Position numbers and translations under genes: made by a program
The notes under the pieces: generated by a model
Databases searched by the model: none
What the model was told of the DNA's origin: nothing
Seen by the model: the letters and a program-made list of their open reading frames with translations, nothing else
In this document: piece after piece, positions 12,365-15,557 of the stretch
How the letters are laid out: the number at the start of each line of letters is the position of its first letter
Numbering within the stretch: position 1 is the first letter of the stretch
Assembly: GCA_020025455.1 (NCBI GenBank)
Contig: JAHHSC010000026.1
Coordinates: forward strand, 1-15,557
Length of the DNA: 15,557 nt
Source of the DNA: Lawsonibacter sp.
GTDB taxonomy: Bacteria; Bacillota; Clostridia; Oscillospirales; Oscillospiraceae
Reading direction: 5' to 3'

Positions 12365-13438
12365 ATGAAAAAATATTTGGACAAAAAGCGCCGCACAGAT
12401 CAATTTATCACCTACGCGATGGTGATCGTGGCCTATCTGGTGCTTCAGGGGCTGATGATGGGCGGTTTCATGTCCCCCTCCATCAAGGGCCAGCTGGTTC
12501 CCATCTGTGCCTATGTGACCATGGCCATCTCCCTCAACCTGGTGGTCGGCTTCTCTGGTGAGCTGTCTCTGGGCCACGCCGGGTTCATGAGCGTGGGAGC
12601 CTTCTCCGGCATTGTGGCCGCCGCCGCGCTCCAGAATGTCATTCCCTTCGGCCCGCTGCGTCTGGCCTTGGCCATGGTAGTGGGTGCCGCGTGCGCCGGT
12701 ATCGCCGGATTTGTCGTGGGTGTGCCCGTTCTCCGTCTCCAGGGGGACTATCTGGCCATTGTCACGCTGGCCTTCGGCGAGATCATCAAGAACCTATTCA
12801 ACATTCTCTACGTGGGTGTGGACCAAAACGGCCTGCATCTGTCCATCACCAACGAGGCGGCCCTCCACCTGGCGGACGGCGGCAAGGCCATTCTGAAAGG
12901 CCCCATGGGTGCCACCTCCAACCTGAAGCTGGCCTCCCTGACCGCCGGATTTGTTCTGGTGGTCATCGCCCTGGCTGTGGTCCTCAACCTGGTGAACAGC
13001 CGGGCAGGCCGCGCCATTATGGCCCTCCGCGACAACCGCATCGCCGCCGAGTCGGTGGGCATTCCGGTCACCAAGTATAAGCTGATGGCCTTTGTCACCT
13101 CTGCTGTGCTGGCCGGCGCTGCCGGTGTGCTCTACGCCATGAACTATTCCGCCATTGCCGCCAAGAAGTTCGACTTTAATACCTCGATCCTGGTGCTGGT
13201 GTTTGTGGTGCTGGGCGGTCTGGGCAACATCCGGGGCTCCATCCTCTCCGCCGCTTTTCTCACCGTACTGCCCGAGTTCCTGCGGAAGCTGGAGCTGGAT
13301 CAGTACCGTATGCTGGTCTACGCCGTGGTGCTCATCCTTGTGATGCTGGCCACCAACACGGAAAAGGCTAAGTTCCTATTCGAACATCTGAAGAAAAAAT
13401 GCTCCTCTTTCATGCCCGCGAAAGGAGGGACCCGGTAA
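12365..13438 (+). CDS. livM: HAAT-type ABC transporter permease, LivM-like
   Basis: A 357-residue membrane permease. LivM hallmarks are SLNLVVGFSGELSLGHAGFM, LQGDYLAIVTLAFGEIIKN, SRAGRAIMALRDNRIAAESV (the cytoplasmic ATPase-contact loop) and VFVVLGGLGNIRGSILSAAF. A short polar insert, about residues 158-183 (from LHLSITNEAALHL to KGPMGATS), replaces the shorter glycine-rich loop common in the family. The start is ATG at 12365 with a GAGGTG 4 bases upstream; an in-frame GTG at 12353 lies within the end of livH and has no separate site. The stop TAA overlaps the livG ATG (TAATG at 13436-13440). Confidence 0.92.
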   Translation: MKKYLDKKRRTDQFITYAMVIVAYLVLQGLMMGGFMSPSIKGQLVPICAYVTMAISLNLVVGFSGELSLGHAGFMSVGAFSGIVAAAALQNVIPFGPLRLALAMVVGAACAGIAGFVVGVPVLRLQGDYLAIVTLAFGEIIKNLFNILYVGVDQNGLHLSITNEAALHLADGGKAILKGPMGATSNLKLASLTAGFVLVVIALAVVLNLVNSRAGRAIMALRDNRIAAESVGIPVTKYKLMAFVTSAVLAGAAGVLYAMNYSAIAAKKFDFNTSILVLVFVVLGGLGNIRGSILSAAFLTVLPEFLRKLELDQYRMLVYAVVLILVMLATNTEKAKFLFEHLKKKCSSFMPAKGGTR

Positions 13439-14289
13439 TGGCAAAGTTTTTTGAAAAAGGACCCATGGTCCCAGTGCCCAGCCAGTCCATCATTCCAGAG
13501 CGCGATCTGGGCCGTATGCCCGTGCTGGAGTGCCAGCATTTAGGGATTGACTTTGGCGGCCTTACCGCCGTTAACGAGTTTAACATCACAGTGGGTCCCT
13601 CTGAGATCTGCGGTCTCATCGGCCCCAATGGCGCGGGCAAAACGACCGTTTTCAACCTGCTGACCAAGGTGTACCAGCCGACCCGGGGCACCATCCTGCT
13701 CAACGGGAAGGACACCCACGGCATGAACACCGCTCAGATCAACCAGGCCGGTATCGCCCGTACATTCCAGAACATCCGTCTCTTCGGCAACCTGTCCGTC
13801 GAGGACAATGTGAAGATCGGTCTGCACAACCAGATCCGCTACCCCATGTGGGACGGCATCCTGCGTTTGCCCAAGTATCGGTCCCAGGAGAAAATAGCCC
13901 ATGAGAGTGCCCTGGAGCTGCTTTCCATTTTCGGTATGCAGGATCTGGCCAAGCACAACGCCTCCTCCCTCCCCTACGGCGCACAGCGGCGTCTGGAGAT
14001 TGTCCGCGCCTTGGCCACCAACCCGTCCCTTCTGCTGCTGGATGAGCCTGCCGCTGGCATGAACCCCTCCGAGACTGCGGAGCTGATGGAAAACATCGTC
14101 AAGATCCGGGATACCTTCCACATCGCCGTCATGCTCATTGAGCACGACATGAACCTGGTCATGGGCATCTGTGAGGGGATCTGTGTTCTGAACTTCGGCC
14201 AGATTATCGCCAAGGGCACCGCCCAGGAAATCCAGGCGAATCCCAAGGTCATCGAAGCCTATCTGGGCAGCGAATGTAAAGGAGTGTGA
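13438..14289 (+). CDS. livG: HAAT-type ABC transporter ATPase, LivG-like
   Basis: A 283-residue cytoplasmic ATPase. Walker A GPNGAGKTT, Q-loop in ARTFQNIRLFGNLSV, a LivG-type signature LPYGAQRRLEI in place of LSGGQ, Walker B LLLLDEPAAGMNP and the H-loop EHDMNLVMG are all intact. The family domain starts at PVLECQHLGIDFGGLTAV, so about 27 residues precede it (MAKFFEKGPMVPVPSQ onwards), longer than typical LivG. The start is ATG at 13438 with AAAGGAGG 9-10 bases upstream, overlapping the livM stop by one base; an earlier in-frame ATG at 13399 lies inside livM and lacks a good site. It powers import with LivF. Confidence 0.93.
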   Translation: MAKFFEKGPMVPVPSQSIIPERDLGRMPVLECQHLGIDFGGLTAVNEFNITVGPSEICGLIGPNGAGKTTVFNLLTKVYQPTRGTILLNGKDTHGMNTAQINQAGIARTFQNIRLFGNLSVEDNVKIGLHNQIRYPMWDGILRLPKYRSQEKIAHESALELLSIFGMQDLAKHNASSLPYGAQRRLEIVRALATNPSLLLLDEPAAGMNPSETAELMENIVKIRDTFHIAVMLIEHDMNLVMGICEGICVLNFGQIIAKGTAQEIQANPKVIEAYLGSECKGV

Positions 14290-14294
14290 GCCGC

Positions 14295-15005
14295 GTGTGT
14301 ACCGTTTTAACTGTGAACGACCTGAACGTCTATTACGGCGCGATCCACGCCGTCAAAAATGTGTCCTTTGAGGTCCGCGAGGGCGAAGTAGTCACCCTGA
14401 TCGGCGCCAACGGCGCGGGCAAGTCTACCATTTTAAAAACTGTGGCCGGTCAGCTGCCCGCCCGGTCCGGCACGGTAGACTTTCTGGGCCAGCCGCTCGG
14501 CTCCATCCCGCCCCACAAGATCGTCACCCGCGGTCTGGCTCTGGTCCCCGAAGGCAGACAGATTTTCCAGCAGCTGAGCGTGGAAGAAAACCTGGAGATG
14601 GGCGCGTTCACCCGCCCCAAGGGAGAAAGCAGCGGCAGCATGGATGAAATTTATGCGCGCTTTCCCCGCCTGTATGAGCGGCGCCGCCAGATCGCTGGCA
14701 CACTGTCCGGTGGTGAACAGCAGATGCTGGCCATCGGCCGCGCCCTCATGTCCAAGCCAAAGCTGCTCATGCTGGATGAGCCCTCCATGGGCCTTGCCCC
14801 GATTCTGGTAGGTCAGATTTTTGAAATCATTCGGGAGCTGAACCAGAATGGCACCACGATCCTGCTGGTAGAGCAGAACGCGCAGATGGCGCTGTCCGTG
14901 GCCCACCGCGGGTATGTGCTGGAGACCGGAAAGGTCCTCCTCACCGGCACAGGCGAAGATCTTTTAAAAGACGAGTCTGTGAAGCGTGCCTATCTGGGAG
15001 GCTGA
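14295..15005 (+). CDS. livF: HAAT-type ABC transporter ATPase, LivF-like
   Basis: A 236-residue cytoplasmic ATPase. LNVYYGAIHAVKNVSFEV opens the domain. Walker A GANGAGKST, Q-loop LVPEGRQIFQQLSVEENLEMG, signature LSGGEQQMLAIGRAL, Walker B LLMLDEPSMGLAP and H-loop VEQN (Asn-containing, as usual in LivF) are complete. Two GTG starts are possible. GTG at 14286 overlaps the livG stop but leaves only one base after the AAAGGAG site; GTG at 14295 leaves 10 bases, so I prefer it. The protein ends VKRAYLGG, the normal LivF C-terminus. It is the last gene of the operon; no clear terminator follows within 100 bases. Confidence 0.92.
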   Translation: MCTVLTVNDLNVYYGAIHAVKNVSFEVREGEVVTLIGANGAGKSTILKTVAGQLPARSGTVDFLGQPLGSIPPHKIVTRGLALVPEGRQIFQQLSVEENLEMGAFTRPKGESSGSMDEIYARFPRLYERRRQIAGTLSGGEQQMLAIGRALMSKPKLLMLDEPSMGLAPILVGQIFEIIRELNQNGTTILLVEQNAQMALSVAHRGYVLETGKVLLTGTGEDLLKDESVKRAYLGG

Positions 15006-15142
15006 CCTCTCTGAATTGTACGGGGTCCTCGCAGACTGCCCGACTTCCACAGGGCTTCCGGCTTGCAGCGGCAGCGTCCGTATTGTTTCCCATGAAGCTG
15101 CCGATCATAACCTGTAGCGCTTGCCCTTTGTGTTCAAAAATT

Positions 15143-15280
15143 TTATGTGCTGTTGGATAAAACCCGATTGCGCACAAAGCGCGATACATCGAAACCTTGC
15201 CCCGTTTTGAGCTGTCCCATACTTTCCCAGACAAAAAGTGGCGTTCCTGCCTGTGCATAGCTAAGCCGCTCCGAGCCATG
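15143..15280 (-). pseudogene. Possible coding remnant of unknown origin
   Basis: An open stretch of 45 codons on the minus strand, with stops at both ends and no start near its beginning, reads in protein-like fashion (AQAGTPLFVWESMGQLKTGQ, then GFDVSRFVRNRVLSNST). An overlapping minus frame also stays open here and continues leftward (GKVWDSSKRGKVSMYRALCA), which could reflect a frameshift in a decayed gene. I do not recognise the family, and chance cannot be excluded. Confidence 0.2.
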
Positions 15281-15283
15281 CTA
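15255..15283 (+). promoter_or_regulatory. SigG-like (forespore) promoter of the spore protein gene
   Basis: GCATA (15255-15259), a 17-base spacer, then CATGCTA (15277-15283) match the Bacillus SigG pattern (GHATR, 17-18 bases, CATNNTA). The start would be near 15290, leaving a leader of about 57 bases. This agrees with forespore-specific expression known for this gene class. Confidence 0.65.
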
Positions 15284-15346
15284 TGGGTGGACGTTCCATC
15301 CAGGAGTAAACGTTCAACCCACAACATGTAAAAGGAGAGACACATT

Positions 15347-15541
15347 ATGTCCAGTAATAAGAATTCTATGGTTCCTAATGCCCGTGAGGCCATGAACAAG
15401 TTCAAGATGGAGGCCGCCAACGAGGTGGGCGTCAACCTGAAGCAGGGCTACAACGGCGACCTGACCTCCAAGGAGGCCGGCTCCGTGGGCGGTCAGATGG
15501 TCAAGAAGATGATCAAGTCCTACGAGGAAAACATGCAGTAA
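15347..15541 (+). CDS. Alpha/beta-type small acid-soluble spore protein
   Basis: A complete 64-residue SASP that coats and protects DNA in the spore core. The two conserved blocks are present: KMEAANEVGVNLKQGYNGDL (about 20-39), which includes the germination-protease recognition region around ANEVGV, and SKEAGSVGGQMVKKMI (about 41-56). The N-terminus MSSNKNSMVPNAREAMNKFK is typical of clostridial members. The start is ATG at 15347 with AAGGAG 9 bases upstream. It is monocistronic behind a SigG-like promoter and is unrelated to the liv operon. It shows the organism can sporulate or descends from spore formers. No terminator fits before the window ends. Confidence 0.96.
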   Translation: MSSNKNSMVPNAREAMNKFKMEAANEVGVNLKQGYNGDLTSKEAGSVGGQMVKKMIKSYEENMQ

Positions 15542-15557
15542 ATCCGGCCGTTCAAGC

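Larger units (their letters stand above)
15006..15346. other. Gap between livF and the spore protein gene
   Basis: These 341 bases hold no convincing intact gene. They contain a weak inverted repeat (CGGCAGC and GCTGCCG around 15068-15102) without a T-run, a possible minus-strand coding remnant at 15143-15280, and the SigG-like promoter of the next gene. Base composition is lower in GC than the flanking genes, in keeping with non-coding or decayed DNA. Confidence 0.6.

Noticed and set aside
14941..15435. A 164-codon minus frame across the livF end, the gap and the spore gene
   Set aside because: It overlaps two real genes on the opposite strand. Only its middle part looks protein-like, which is noted as a possible remnant instead.
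1..15557. CRISPR arrays, tRNA/rRNA genes, intact insertion sequences, prophage or defence genes
   Set aside because: No regularly spaced repeats, cloverleaf or rRNA motifs, transposase or phage-like genes were seen on reading both strands.

Overview
The window looks like chromosome of a spore-forming, gut-type Clostridia species, most like an Oscillospirales member of the Flavonifractor/Lawsonibacter kind. That placement is inferred from moderately high GC, AAGGAGG-type ribosome binding sites, frequent GTG/TTG starts, and an alpha/beta-type small acid-soluble spore protein gene with a SigG-like promoter at the right end. No database search was possible.

Positions 1-399 hold two very short cysteine-containing open frames (tentative) and a perfect 13-bp inverted repeat. 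Positions 400-9401 form a sialic acid (N-acetylneuraminate) uptake and catabolism locus, almost all on the minus strand. A four-gene operon reads leftward from a near-consensus promoter at 4762-4790: lipoprotein sugar-binding protein, two CUT1-type permeases, and N-acetylneuraminate lyase (nanA). A divergent SGNH-type esterase (4951-5613) shares that intergenic region. Further right, each minus-strand gene appears to have its own promoter: a DUF624/YesL membrane protein, an RpiR-type regulator, an AGE-family N-acylglucosamine 2-epimerase, and a YhcH/NanQ-type anomerase. Read together: import Neu5Ac, open the ring (YhcH), split it to ManNAc plus pyruvate (NanA), and epimerise ManNAc to GlcNAc (AGE). 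No ManNAc kinase, NagA/NagB or transporter ATPase lies in the window.

Positions 9402-10082 hold a small plus-strand transcription unit with a good promoter, strong Shine-Dalgarno and strong terminator, but a coding frame that is hard to classify. Positions 10128-15005 are a complete branched-chain amino acid/amide-type (HAAT) ABC transporter operon, livK-livH-livM-livG-livF, with two strong hairpins between livK and livH. Positions 15006-15346 lack a convincing gene except a possible minus-strand remnant, and contain the SigG-like promoter of the spore protein gene at 15347-15541.

I see no CRISPR array, tRNA, rRNA, intact insertion sequence or phage module. The components are known families. 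The less explained parts are the palindromes in the sialic acid promoters, the hairpins after both binding-protein genes, and the small gene at 9730.
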